Shown here piece after piece: positions 25,699 to 34,946 of a stretch of DNA of 64,000 nt. Position numbers and translations under genes: made by a program. The notes below the pieces were generated by a model. It saw only the letters and a list, made by a program, of their open reading frames with translations, was not told where the DNA came from and searched no databases. Each line of letters starts with the position of its first letter. The stretch's first letter is position 1. Source of the stretch: JAUIAI01 sp049680625 (GTDB lineage: Bacteria > Pseudomonadota > Gammaproteobacteria > Burkholderiales > Burkholderiaceae_E); contig JBAUID010000218.1 in the NCBI GenBank assembly GCA_049680625.1, positions 5,628 to 69,627 of the forward strand, written 5' to 3'.

Positions 25699-26048
25699 TG
25701 ACAACCAACCGCGTCGTGACTGGTGCCCACTACGGGCTTAAAGACTGGCTTGCCCAACGGATTACCGCCGTTGTTCTAGCTGCTTATTCGCTGATTCTGT
25801 TTTTTGCCTGGGCAAGCGCAGGCGACCTTGATTATCGTGGCTGGAACCTCCTGTTTTCTTCCAGTTGGATGAAGGTAATGACTTTGCTGGCAGTTATTGC
25901 CCTGGTCTGGCATGCCTGGATTGGCGTGCGCGATATCTATATGGATTACATCAAGCCTACCTGGCTGCGCCTGACGCTGCAGGTGGCAACAATTTTGGTG
26001 CTGGTGGGTTATGCCGCCTGGGCCGTCACTATCCTGTGGCGCGTCTGA
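25698..26048 (+). CDS. sdhD: succinate dehydrogenase membrane anchor subunit
   Basis: 116 aa with three hydrophobic helices. GLKDWLAQRITAVVLAAYSL at the N-terminus and WHAWIGVRDIYMDYIK, with the second heme histidine and the quinone-site Asp/Tyr region, identify SdhD. Start overlaps the sdhC stop by 1 bp. Confidence 0.95.
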   Translation: MTTNRVVTGAHYGLKDWLAQRITAVVLAAYSLILFFAWASAGDLDYRGWNLLFSSSWMKVMTLLAVIALVWHAWIGVRDIYMDYIKPTWLRLTLQVATILVLVGYAAWAVTILWRV

Positions 26049-26066
26049 TTACTGTGGAGAAATGAG

Positions 26067-27857
26067 TTGACTGACGTCCTCAACAACCTTGCAAACAACC
26101 TGCCACGACGAAAATTTGATGCGGTCATAGTGGGCGCTGGCGGCTCCGGTATGCGGTGTTCGCTGCAACTGGCTGAAGCCGGCTATAGCGTCGCCGTCTT
26201 GTCCAAGGTTTTTCCGACTCGATCGCATACGGTTGCTGCGCAAGGCGGTATCGGTGCTTCACTCGGTAACATGAGTGAAGACAACTGGTATTGGCATATG
26301 TTTGATACGGTAAAAGGTTCGGACTACCTGGGTGACCAGGACGCGATCGAATTCATGTGTCGCGAAGCGCCAAAAGTGGTCTATGAATTGGAACACTTTG
26401 GCATGCCGTTTGACCGCAATGCCGATGGCACCATTTATCAGCGCCCGTTTGGGGGGCATACCGCCAACTTTGGCGAGAAACCTGTGCAGCGCGCGTGTGC
26501 TGCCGCTGACCGGACCGGCCATGCATTGCTGCACACCTTGTATCAGCGTAATGTCCGTGCGCGTACCCAGTTCTTTGTCGAGTGGATGGCGCTTGACCTG
26601 ATCTACGATGTTGATGGCAGTATTGCTGGGGTTATTGCGCTCGAGATGGAAACCGGCGAAGTCATGATTCTCGAGTCAAAAGTGGCCGTGTTGGCAACTG
26701 GTGGCGCAGGTCGAATCTGGGCGGCGTCTACCAATGCCTTTATTAATACCGGCGATGGCATGGGCATGGCCGCGCGAGCCGGCATTCCACTCGAAGATAT
26801 GGAATTCTGGCAGTTCCACCCGACGGGGGTGGCTGGTGCTGGGGTCTTGATTACTGAAGGCGTGCGCGGTGAAGGCGGTATTTTGCTGAACAGCGACGGC
26901 GAACGTTTTATGGAACGCTATGCGCCGACGCTCAAAGACCTGGCGCCGCGCGACTTTGTCTCCCGCTCTATGGATCAGGAGATCAAAGAGGGCCGCGGCT
27001 GTGGCCCCGACAAGGACCACGTGTTGCTTAAGTTGGATCACCTGGGCGCTGACACCATCATGAAGCGGTTGCCGTCAATTCGTGAAATTGCGATCAAGTT
27101 TGCCAACGTGGATCCAATCAAAGATCCGATCCCGGTGATCCCGACTATCCATTATCAAATGGGCGGTATTCCAACCAATTTCCACGGTCAGGTTGTGGTT
27201 CCCAAAGATGGTAATGACAACAGCATTGTGAATGGTTTGTATGCCATCGGTGAGTGTGCCTGCGTTTCGGTCCACGGCGCCAACCGCCTGGGGACAAACT
27301 CACTACTTGATCTGCTGGTGTTCGGACGTGCGGCGGGCAACCACATTGTTAACAGTGGCCTGAACAAGGGGTCACATCGTCCGTTGCCCGCTGATGCCGG
27401 CGACGCAACCCTGGCGCGCCTGGCTAAGCTGGACGGGTCGAGCTCGGGAGAGCGGACCCAGGATGTAGCTAATGATATTCGGCGTGCAATGCAAAATCAC
27501 TGTGGTGTTTTCCGCAGTTCAGAATTGATGTCCGAAGGTGTGACCAAGATATTGGAACTGGCTGGTCGCGCCGAGAATATTCACATGAAAGACAAATCCA
27601 AGGTGTTTAACACAGCCCGCGTCGAAGCTCTGGAGCTGGACAATCTGGTCGAGACTGCTAAAGCAACAATGGTGTCTGCAGAGGCGCGAAAAGAAAGCCG
27701 GGGTGCCCATGCCCACAAAGACTTTGAAGCCCGAGACGATGTTAACTGGATGCATCACTCGCTGTGGTTTTCCGAAGGTAATCGGCTGGCTTACAAAGGA
27801 GTCAACCTTAAGCCATTAACAGTAGATTCTTTCGAGCCCAAGGCACGGACTTTCTGA
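26067..27857 (+). CDS. sdhA: succinate dehydrogenase flavoprotein subunit
   Basis: 596 aa. FAD-binding AVIVGAGGSGMRCSLQLA, covalent flavin His54 in TRSHTVAAQGG, substrate-site HPTGVAGAGVLITEGVRGEGG and the catalytic Arg region NRLGTNSLLDLLVFGR. Oxidises succinate to fumarate. Translation starts at TTG 26067 with GGAG about 8 bp upstream; the overlapping ATG at 26062 hits a stop after two codons, and no other ATG precedes the FAD motif. Confidence 0.97.
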   Translation: MTDVLNNLANNLPRRKFDAVIVGAGGSGMRCSLQLAEAGYSVAVLSKVFPTRSHTVAAQGGIGASLGNMSEDNWYWHMFDTVKGSDYLGDQDAIEFMCREAPKVVYELEHFGMPFDRNADGTIYQRPFGGHTANFGEKPVQRACAAADRTGHALLHTLYQRNVRARTQFFVEWMALDLIYDVDGSIAGVIALEMETGEVMILESKVAVLATGGAGRIWAASTNAFINTGDGMGMAARAGIPLEDMEFWQFHPTGVAGAGVLITEGVRGEGGILLNSDGERFMERYAPTLKDLAPRDFVSRSMDQEIKEGRGCGPDKDHVLLKLDHLGADTIMKRLPSIREIAIKFANVDPIKDPIPVIPTIHYQMGGIPTNFHGQVVVPKDGNDNSIVNGLYAIGECACVSVHGANRLGTNSLLDLLVFGRAAGNHIVNSGLNKGSHRPLPADAGDATLARLAKLDGSSSGERTQDVANDIRRAMQNHCGVFRSSELMSEGVTKILELAGRAENIHMKDKSKVFNTARVEALELDNLVETAKATMVSAEARKESRGAHAHKDFEARDDVNWMHHSLWFSEGNRLAYKGVNLKPLTVDSFEPKARTF

Positions 27858-27912
27858 AGAAAATTTGATTGCGGGTCTGCCAACCCGGCACATCCGTTAC
27901 GGAGCATTATTC

Positions 27913-28665
27913 ATGAGTGAAGTTATCGAGAAGCCAGTGGAAAACATCGTTGCGGGAACCCGCACGGTTCGCTTTTCCATTTATCGGTACGACCCGGATA
28001 AAGACAGCAAGCCCTATATGCAGAATCTCGAGGTGCAGTTACTGCCAACGGATAAGATGCTGCTCGATGCGTTGTTTCGCATCAAGAGTGATAATGACGA
28101 TTCCCTGGCGTTTCGCCGATCTTGCCGCGAGGGAGTCTGCGGCTCGGACGCGATGAACATTAATGGGAAAAACGGCCTTGCCTGCACAACCAATCTGCGT
28201 GAGCTGACTCAGCCGATCGTGCTTAAGCCGCTGCCTGGCCTGCCGGTGATACGCGACCTGATTGTTGATATGACCCATTTTTTCAATCAGTATCACTCGA
28301 TTAAGCCTTACCTGATCAACGATGAGCCTCCGCCGGAAACCGAACGTTTGCAAAGTCCTGCTCAACGTGACGAGTTAAACGGCTTGTACGAATGTATTCT
28401 GTGTGCGTGTTGTTCAACGTCGTGCCCGTCGTTTTGGTGGAATCCCGACAAATTTGTTGGCCCGGCCGGTTTATTACAAGCTTATCGATTTATTGCCGAC
28501 AGCCGCGACCAGGTCACCAGCGAGCGTCTTGATAATCTTGAAGACCCCTACCGTTTGTTCCGCTGCCATACCATCATGAACTGTGTTGATGTTTGTCCGA
28601 AAGGGTTAAACCCGACGCAGGCCATTGGTAAGATAAAAGAACTGATGGTGCGGCGGGCTGTCTGA
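27913..28665 (+). CDS. sdhB: succinate dehydrogenase iron-sulfur subunit
   Basis: 250 aa from ATG 27913, which has GGAG 8 bp upstream. The [2Fe-2S] ligands are in CREGVCGSDAMNINGKNGLAC-type spacing, the [4Fe-4S] site begins CILCACCSTSCPSFWW, and CHTIMNCVDVCPKGLNP gives the [3Fe-4S] and remaining ligands. Relays electrons from SdhA to quinone. Confidence 0.97.
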   Translation: MSEVIEKPVENIVAGTRTVRFSIYRYDPDKDSKPYMQNLEVQLLPTDKMLLDALFRIKSDNDDSLAFRRSCREGVCGSDAMNINGKNGLACTTNLRELTQPIVLKPLPGLPVIRDLIVDMTHFFNQYHSIKPYLINDEPPPETERLQSPAQRDELNGLYECILCACCSTSCPSFWWNPDKFVGPAGLLQAYRFIADSRDQVTSERLDNLEDPYRLFRCHTIMNCVDVCPKGLNPTQAIGKIKELMVRRAV

Positions 28666-28670
28666 CCGCG

Positions 28671-28943
28671 GTGGAATCGGCGGAGCACCAGGAAGACCCG
28701 GTCAACCGGCGTCGATTGCGCTGGCGTGCCCGGCGGGGCTTGCTCGAAAATGACATTATCCTGACCCGCTTTCTCGATTTACACGAGACGGAATTAACGG
28801 ATAAGCAGATAGTCGGCCTGAACCAATTGCTGGATTTGACCGATAATGACTTGATGGACCTGCTTCTGGGTCGGCGGGAACCGGATGCTGAAATTCGTTC
28901 TAACGAATTAGATTCGGTGCTGCGCCAGATCAGGAACTGCTGA
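28671..28943 (+). CDS. sdhE: FAD assembly factor SdhE
   Basis: 90 aa, DUF339/SdhE family. The motif RRLRWRARRGLLENDIILTRFL contains the RGxxE flavinylation signature (here RRGLLEND). Helps attach FAD covalently to SdhA. The start is GTG 28671, 5 bp after the sdhB stop; last gene of the sdhCDABE unit before gltA. Confidence 0.93.
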   Translation: MESAEHQEDPVNRRRLRWRARRGLLENDIILTRFLDLHETELTDKQIVGLNQLLDLTDNDLMDLLLGRREPDAEIRSNELDSVLRQIRNC

Positions 28944-29078
28944 TTGGCCGGTGATTGGAAAGGGAAGGGGCCGGGAAACGCAGGTTCTGGAGGTTCTGGG
29001 TATAAACAGTAGTAACGGGACGCACATCGCACGCGAGTGCGTCAGTTTGATTTTGGAAAAATTTAGGGGAAAGGCGAA

Positions 29079-30371
29079 ATGGGTGCTGATTCAAAAGCAA
29101 CGTTGAGTTTTGGAGATGGAACTGACAATGTCGAGTTTCCAGTTCACAAAGGGACATTAGGCCCGGACTGTATTGACATTCGTTCGCTGTACAAGGCCTC
29201 TGACAAGTTCACATTCGACCCGGGTTTTCTGTCAACAGCTGCTTGCGAGTCGAAAATCACCTTCATCGATGGTGATAAGGGTGAATTGTTATACCGCGGC
29301 TATCCGATTGAGCAAATCGCCGAGAAATGTGACTTCATCGAAACCTGCTACCTGCTGCTGAACGGTGAACTGCCCAATGCTGACGAAAGAGCGGATTTCG
29401 AAGGCCGGGTAACCAATCACACGATGGTTCACGAGCAAATGAACCGATTTTTTGCGGGTTTTCGTCGGGATGCGCATCCGATGGCTATTCTGGTGGGCGT
29501 GGTTGGCGCCTTATCGGCCTTCTACCACGACTCACTGGACATCAATAACCCGGAACACCGCAAGATCTCGGCGATTCGCCTGATCGCAAAGATGCCGACT
29601 CTGACGGCGATGGCTTACAAATACTCATGCGGCCAGCCGTTTATGTACCCGAATAACAAAATGGGTTATGCCGCGAACTTCCTGCAGATGATGTTCGGCA
29701 CGCCTTGTGAGCAATACGTACCCAACCCGGTTCTGGTCAAGGCCCTGGATCGCATCATGATCCTGCATGCTGATCACGAACAAAACGCATCGACATCCAC
29801 GGTTCGCCTGGCCGGGTCGTCCGGCGCCAACCCCTTTGCCTGTATTGCCGCCGGAATCGCCACCTTATGGGGCCCAGCTCATGGTGGTGCCAATGAGGCC
29901 TGCCTGATAATGCTTGCCGAGATCCAGGCCATGGGCGGGATGGAGAAAATAGGCGAATATATCAAGCTGGTGAAAGACCCGAAGTCAGATGTCCGGCTAA
30001 TGGGTTTTGGCCACCGGGTGTACAAAAACTACGACCCACGTGCGAAGTTAATGCGCGAAACCTGCCATGAAGTCCTGGCTGAGACCGGCATGAAAGACGA
30101 CCCGATGCTGGCCCTGGCAATGAAATTGGAACAGATTGCGCTCGAAGATGATTATTTTGTGAGCCGTAAGCTTTATCCAAACGTTGACTTCTACTCTGGC
30201 ATCGTGCAAAAAGCGATGGGAATCCCCGTCGATATGTTTACCTGCATCTTCGCATTGTCGCGTACGGTTGGCTGGATAGCCCAGTGGAACGAGATGATTT
30301 CTGACGATGATCAGAAAATTGGCCGCCCGCGTCAGCTCTACACTGGCCCGACTCGCCGTGATATTGCCTGA
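29079..30371 (+). CDS. gltA: citrate synthase, hexameric type II
   Basis: 430 aa, the length of the NADH-sensitive proteobacterial enzyme. Catalytic residues sit in LHADHEQNASTSTVRLAGSS, GPAHGGANEACL and GFGHRVYKNYDPRAK. An AGGGGAAAGG Shine-Dalgarno precedes ATG 29079. Condenses acetyl-CoA with oxaloacetate. Distinct from the shorter PrpC at 20615. Confidence 0.98.
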   Translation: MGADSKATLSFGDGTDNVEFPVHKGTLGPDCIDIRSLYKASDKFTFDPGFLSTAACESKITFIDGDKGELLYRGYPIEQIAEKCDFIETCYLLLNGELPNADERADFEGRVTNHTMVHEQMNRFFAGFRRDAHPMAILVGVVGALSAFYHDSLDINNPEHRKISAIRLIAKMPTLTAMAYKYSCGQPFMYPNNKMGYAANFLQMMFGTPCEQYVPNPVLVKALDRIMILHADHEQNASTSTVRLAGSSGANPFACIAAGIATLWGPAHGGANEACLIMLAEIQAMGGMEKIGEYIKLVKDPKSDVRLMGFGHRVYKNYDPRAKLMRETCHEVLAETGMKDDPMLALAMKLEQIALEDDYFVSRKLYPNVDFYSGIVQKAMGIPVDMFTCIFALSRTVGWIAQWNEMISDDDQKIGRPRQLYTGPTRRDIA

Positions 30372-30705
30372 ATTTTTCCTGGGTTAACTTTCTTAAATTA
30401 TTCCGCCGTTCAATAGTCTTTGTAGGCCGCGTGCAACGCGGTTGTTCGACGGTTTGACCATTCTGACAATTGATATCCACCGCTGACCCCGTCAGGGGTG
30501 GAATGGTGGGTCGACCCACTGTATTCTTCTAACCGTTCGCCAAAGCGTAAAAATATGAACTGAATCGACAGATCATTGCTTAGTGCGGGTGTCTTGTTTC
30601 GGAAACCGGGGCAGGGTGCTTGAACCAGCCAACACCCTGAAGGGTATCTTGAGTGTGGCGGCTGGTATCTCTTTGACGAGAAACTCGTTTTTAAAGGTGA
30701 CCGCC
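30372..30705. promoter_or_regulatory. gltA-sucA intergenic region with several hairpins
   Basis: 334 bp without a supported gene. CCGCGT-GCA-ACGCGG (30427-30441) followed by TTGTT is a possible gltA terminator. ACCCC-GTCA-GGGGT (30486-30499) is a second hairpin, and GTGGGTCGACCCAC (30506-30519) is a perfect 14-bp palindrome. The sucA promoter should lie between 30520 and 30680. Confidence 0.5.
30506..30519. promoter_or_regulatory. Perfect 14-bp palindrome upstream of sucA
   Basis: GTGGGTCGACCCAC, about 190 bp before the sucA start. As DNA this is a good dimer-protein site; the binding factor is unknown. Confidence 0.4.
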
Positions 30706-33570
30706 ATGATGAAAACATTCCAGTCGAACTCGTACTTGTTCGGCGGCAATGCCCCCTATGTTGAAGAGTTATATGAGAACTACCTCAACAACCCAACCGC
30801 AGTGCCCGAAGTCTGGCGCCAGTATTTTGATAATATGCAGGCCTTGCCGGCCGGTGACGGAAACGCACAGACGCCCGATGTTGCCCACGCGCCAATAGCA
30901 AAGTCATTTGCTGAGCGAGCCAAAGCCGGCAAGCTGACCCCGCAGCAAATGGGTGGTGACGCAGCGACCGCCCGCAAGCAGGTATTTGTCCAGTCCCTGA
31001 TTGCCGCTTACCGCGTTCTAGGTAACCGGTGGGCCGATTTAGACCCGATGAAACGTTTCGAACGTCCCGCGATTCCCGAATTGGAGCCGACGTTTTACGA
31101 TTTCACCGAAGGTGACCACGCCAATATTTATTCCGTCGCCAATACATTTTTCGGCTTCGAAAGTGCCTCACTTCGCGACTTATTACAAGCGCTCCGGGAG
31201 ACTTATTGCGGCACGCTCGGCGCTGAGTTCATGCACATCAACGACCCGGCACAGAAGCGCTGGATGCAAGAGCGGATGGAATCGACCCGCGGCAAACCCC
31301 GTTTCGACGTTGAGCAACGGCGACGCATTCTCAAAGAGCTGACTGCTGCTGAAGGCCTTGAGAAGTATTTGCATACCAAGTACGTCGGCCAAAAGCGGTT
31401 TTCCCTGGAGGGTGGCGAAAGCTTTATTCCGGCTCTGGACGCACTGATTCAGCACAGCGGCGCCAAAGGTGTACAGGAAATTGTGATTGCCATGGCTCAC
31501 CGCGGCCGCTTAAACGTGCTCGTGAACACCTTGCGCAAGCGTCCCGGTGAATTGTTCGCCGAGTTCGAAGGCCACCATGCTGACGACTTACCCAGCGGCG
31601 ATGTTAAGTATCACATGGGATTTTCCAGCGATGTATCAACCCCGGGCGGGCCAATCCACCTGACCCTGGCTTTTAATCCGTCCCACCTTGAAATTGTGAA
31701 CCCGGTAGCGAGCGGCTCAACCAAAGCCCGCCAGGTCCGGCGCGGAGATGCTGATGGTTCCGAGGTATTGACAGTCATAGTGCACGGTGATGCGGCCTTT
31801 GCCGGCCAGGGTGTCGTGATGGAAGGTTTGCAGATGTCGCAAACTCGAGGTTATGGCACCGGTGGCAGTGTTCACATCGTGATTAACAACCAAATTGGAT
31901 TCACGACATCTAATCCGCATGATGCCCGCTCTACCCAATACTGCACAGACGTTGCCAAAATGATCGAAGCACCGGTGCTTCATGTTAACGGGGACGATCC
32001 GGAGGCCGTGGTTTTTGCAATCCAGATTGCGGTCGATTTTCGTGCCCAATTCAGAAAAGACGTTGTCGTCGACCTGGTTTGTTATCGCAAGCTCGGTCAT
32101 AACGAGCAAGACACACCATCGCTTACTCAGCCGTTGATGTACCAGAAAATCAAGGCGCTGCAAGGCGCGCGAAAGATTTATGCGGACAAGTTGATGGCCC
32201 AAGGTGTTATCGACACAGACGAAGCAGACCAGATGGTCCAAAATTACCGGGACGCAATGGATGAGGGACGCCACACGTCTGACCCTGTCTTATCCGACTA
32301 CAAGAGTAAGTTTGCCGTTGACTGGATGCCATTTCTGGGTCGTAAGTGGACCGATACGGCTGATACCTCGGTGCCCATGACAGAGCTTAAACGGCTGGGG
32401 GAACGCCTGACTCATGTGCCGGAAGATAAAGCCCTTGTCCATCCTTTAGTACAAAAAGTCCTGGGCGATCGTCGCAAAATGGCAGACGGTGAACTGCCGC
32501 TCGACTGGGGTATGGGTGAAAGTCTGGCCTATGCATCACTGGTGGCCAGTGGTTACGGAGTGCGTCTGTCGGGCCAGGATTCAGGCCGAGGAACGTTCAG
32601 CCACCGTCACTCGGTTATCCATGATCAGAATCGTTCGGAATGGGGTGAGGGCACTTATATTCCGCTACAAAATATTTCTCCGACCCAGGGCGAATTTACG
32701 GTTATCGATTCACTGCTGTCAGAAGAGGCGGTCCTGGCTTTCGAATACGGATATTCAACCGCTGAGCCAAACTCGCTGGTCATTTGGGAGGCGCAGTTTG
32801 GTGATTTCGTCAACGGTGCACAGGTTGTTATTGACCAGTTCATATCCTCTGGTGAAACCAAATGGGGTCGAGCGTCGGGCCTGACATTGCTGTTGCCGCA
32901 CGGTTACGAAGGCCAGGGCCCCGAGCATTCGTCTGCCCGGCTCGAGCGCTTCCTTCAGTTGTGCGCAGAGAATAATATGCAGGTTTGTCAGCCCACTAAT
33001 TCGGCACAGATTTTCCACCTGCTGCGCCGTCAAATGATTCGATTGTTTCGCAAGCCTCTGGTTGTGATGTCGCCCAAGTCATTGCTGCGTAACAAAGAAG
33101 CGACCTCGTCTCTGGAAAGCCTGGCCAGTGGGAAATTTCAGACCGTGATCGGTGAAACAGATGAAACCGTCGATCCGAAGAAAGTCACCCGCCTGGTCTT
33201 TTGCTCTGGCAAGGTTTATTACGACCTGGTAGCGGGGCGCCGCGAACGTAAGTTGGCCAACACGGCGATCGCGCGGGTTGAGCAGTTGTATCCGTTTCCG
33301 CATAAGGCCATGGACAAAGTATTAAAGACCTATCCTGCCGCGACCCAGATCGTGTGGTGCCAGGACGAACCACAGAACCAGGGTGCGTGGTTCTACATCG
33401 GCCACCATATCAATGAGCGACTCAGTGCATCTCAGAAACTGACGTACGCTGGCCGACCTTCATCCGCATCGTCAGCTGTGGGTTACTACGACAAGCACTT
33501 TGCCCAACTGCAGGAACTGGTCGCTTCCGCCCTGGGTGATACCAAACCCAAAGCGCGTAAGAGCAGCTGA
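30706..33570 (+). CDS. sucA: 2-oxoglutarate dehydrogenase E1 component
   Basis: 954 aa from ATG 30706, with AAAGGTGA seven bases upstream; the open frame extends 41 codons further but without conserved sequence. The N-terminus MMKTFQSNSYLFGGNAPYVEELY is typical of OdhA. Thiamine-site motifs include IAMAHRGRLNVLVN, HGDAAFAGQGVV and the C-terminal transketolase-type region LLPHGYEGQGPEHSSARLERF. Decarboxylates 2-oxoglutarate and hands the succinyl group to SucB. Confidence 0.97.
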   Translation: MMKTFQSNSYLFGGNAPYVEELYENYLNNPTAVPEVWRQYFDNMQALPAGDGNAQTPDVAHAPIAKSFAERAKAGKLTPQQMGGDAATARKQVFVQSLIAAYRVLGNRWADLDPMKRFERPAIPELEPTFYDFTEGDHANIYSVANTFFGFESASLRDLLQALRETYCGTLGAEFMHINDPAQKRWMQERMESTRGKPRFDVEQRRRILKELTAAEGLEKYLHTKYVGQKRFSLEGGESFIPALDALIQHSGAKGVQEIVIAMAHRGRLNVLVNTLRKRPGELFAEFEGHHADDLPSGDVKYHMGFSSDVSTPGGPIHLTLAFNPSHLEIVNPVASGSTKARQVRRGDADGSEVLTVIVHGDAAFAGQGVVMEGLQMSQTRGYGTGGSVHIVINNQIGFTTSNPHDARSTQYCTDVAKMIEAPVLHVNGDDPEAVVFAIQIAVDFRAQFRKDVVVDLVCYRKLGHNEQDTPSLTQPLMYQKIKALQGARKIYADKLMAQGVIDTDEADQMVQNYRDAMDEGRHTSDPVLSDYKSKFAVDWMPFLGRKWTDTADTSVPMTELKRLGERLTHVPEDKALVHPLVQKVLGDRRKMADGELPLDWGMGESLAYASLVASGYGVRLSGQDSGRGTFSHRHSVIHDQNRSEWGEGTYIPLQNISPTQGEFTVIDSLLSEEAVLAFEYGYSTAEPNSLVIWEAQFGDFVNGAQVVIDQFISSGETKWGRASGLTLLLPHGYEGQGPEHSSARLERFLQLCAENNMQVCQPTNSAQIFHLLRRQMIRLFRKPLVVMSPKSLLRNKEATSSLESLASGKFQTVIGETDETVDPKKVTRLVFCSGKVYYDLVAGRRERKLANTAIARVEQLYPFPHKAMDKVLKTYPAATQIVWCQDEPQNQGAWFYIGHHINERLSASQKLTYAGRPSSASSAVGYYDKHFAQLQELVASALGDTKPKARKSS

Positions 33571-33582
33571 TACCGCTAGGAA

Positions 33583-33603
33583 CCGGGAACCTGATGTTCC
33601 CGG
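33583..33603 (+). other. Hairpin between sucA and sucB
   Basis: CCGGGAAC (33583-33590), loop CTGAT, GTTCCCGG (33596-33603), a perfect 8-bp stem, with flanking AA/TT adding pairs around one bulge. It is followed at a distance by ATTTTT. It may act as a partial terminator or an mRNA stabiliser that sets E1:E2 ratio. Confidence 0.5.
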
Positions 33604-33647
33604 GTTGCTGAACTCATTTTTAGAATCCCTGGAATAGGAAAGCCATC

Positions 33648-34937
33648 ATGGCTATTGTTGAAGTTAAAGTACCCCAACTGTCTGAGTCTGTTGCCGAAGC
33701 AACCTTGCTTGAATGGCACAAGAATGTCGGCGATGCGGTAACCCGCGACGAGAACCTGATAGACATAGAAACTGACAAAGTTGTTCTCGAGCTGCCGGCT
33801 CCTGAATCGGGTGTATTGGTCAGTATTGTCCGAAACAATGGTGACACTGTTGTTGCTGATGAACTCATCGCCACCATCGATACGGAGGCCACAGCCGGCG
33901 CCAGTGCGCCGGCAACACAGCCCGCGGCAGCCCCGGCGCAATCCGCCCCCGCTGTTGCCCCAGGTTCCGGTTCGGCTCCTGCACCAGCTGCTGCCGCTGG
34001 TAAAGGCATTGCAATGCCTGCGGCGGGCAAGATGATGACCGAAAACAGTCTTGGCCCCGGAGAGGTCGAAGGCACCGGCCGTGATGGCCGAATTACCAAG
34101 GGTGATGTGTTGCGTACCCTGGCATCGGCCTCCGCTGCGGCCAGCGCTCCGGCTGCTCTGTCGATTCCGACCGGGGAGATGACGTCTACGTTGCCGCAGG
34201 CCAAGGCACCGATTGATCTGCAGGCTTTGCTCGAAGGACGGCCTGAACAACGTGTGCCTATGTCTCGTCTGCGCCAACGGGTTGCGGAGCGTTTGCTCCA
34301 GTCTCAGTCGAGTAACGCGATTCTCACGACTTTTAATGAAGTCAATATGGAACCGGTTATGTCGATGCGTAAAAAGTATCGTGACCAGTTCGAAAAAGAG
34401 AACGGTGCCAAGCTTGGCTTTATGTCGTTTTTTGTTAAGGCAACTGTGCACGCACTGAAGAAATACCCGGTGGTTAATGCCTCTATCGACGGCAAAGATA
34501 TTGTCTATCACGGTTTTTTCGATGTTGGGGTTGCCGTTGGCTCACCGCGCGGACTGGTTGTTCCCGTTATCCGTAACGCGGAACAAATGAGTTTTGCAAT
34601 GATTGAACAAACCATCAGTGATTTTGGTCAGCGCGCTCAGGCGGGCAAACTTGGGCTGGAAGAACTCACCGGCGGCACGTTTTCAATCAGTAACGGTGGT
34701 GTGTTTGGGTCGATGTTGTCAACGCCTATCATTAACCCGCCGCAAAGCGCCATCCTGGGCATTCATGCGACCAAGGACCGGGCTGTCGTTGAGAACGGGC
34801 AGGTGGTTGTCCGGCCAATGAATTATCTCGCATTGTCTTACGACCACCGAATCATTGATGGCCGCGAGGCTGTGCTGTTTCTGGTGGCCATTAAAGACGC
34901 GCTCGAAGACCCGGCCCGCCTGCTTCTCGATATCTGA
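33648..34937 (+). CDS. sucB: dihydrolipoyllysine succinyltransferase, E2 of 2-oxoglutarate dehydrogenase
   Basis: 429 aa. Lipoyl domain 1-75 with lipoyl-lysine K44 in DIETDKVVLE; Ala/Pro linker about 80-120; E3/E1-binding domain about 123-157 (PAAGKMMTENSL, GRDGRITKGDVL); second linker; catalytic domain from about 195 with SYDHRIIDGREAVLFL carrying the active-site His and Asp. Core of the complex that makes succinyl-CoA. Confidence 0.97.
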   Translation: MAIVEVKVPQLSESVAEATLLEWHKNVGDAVTRDENLIDIETDKVVLELPAPESGVLVSIVRNNGDTVVADELIATIDTEATAGASAPATQPAAAPAQSAPAVAPGSGSAPAPAAAAGKGIAMPAAGKMMTENSLGPGEVEGTGRDGRITKGDVLRTLASASAAASAPAALSIPTGEMTSTLPQAKAPIDLQALLEGRPEQRVPMSRLRQRVAERLLQSQSSNAILTTFNEVNMEPVMSMRKKYRDQFEKENGAKLGFMSFFVKATVHALKKYPVVNASIDGKDIVYHGFFDVGVAVGSPRGLVVPVIRNAEQMSFAMIEQTISDFGQRAQAGKLGLEELTGGTFSISNGGVFGSMLSTPIINPPQSAILGIHATKDRAVVENGQVVVRPMNYLALSYDHRIIDGREAVLFLVAIKDALEDPARLLLDI

Positions 34938-34946
34938 GGTAAGAAA

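Noticed and set aside
33576..34511. 311-codon open frame antisense to sucB
   Set aside because: It mirrors the sucB codons exactly, has Arg/Gly/Cys-rich low-complexity sequence and no recognisable domain; sucB is certain.
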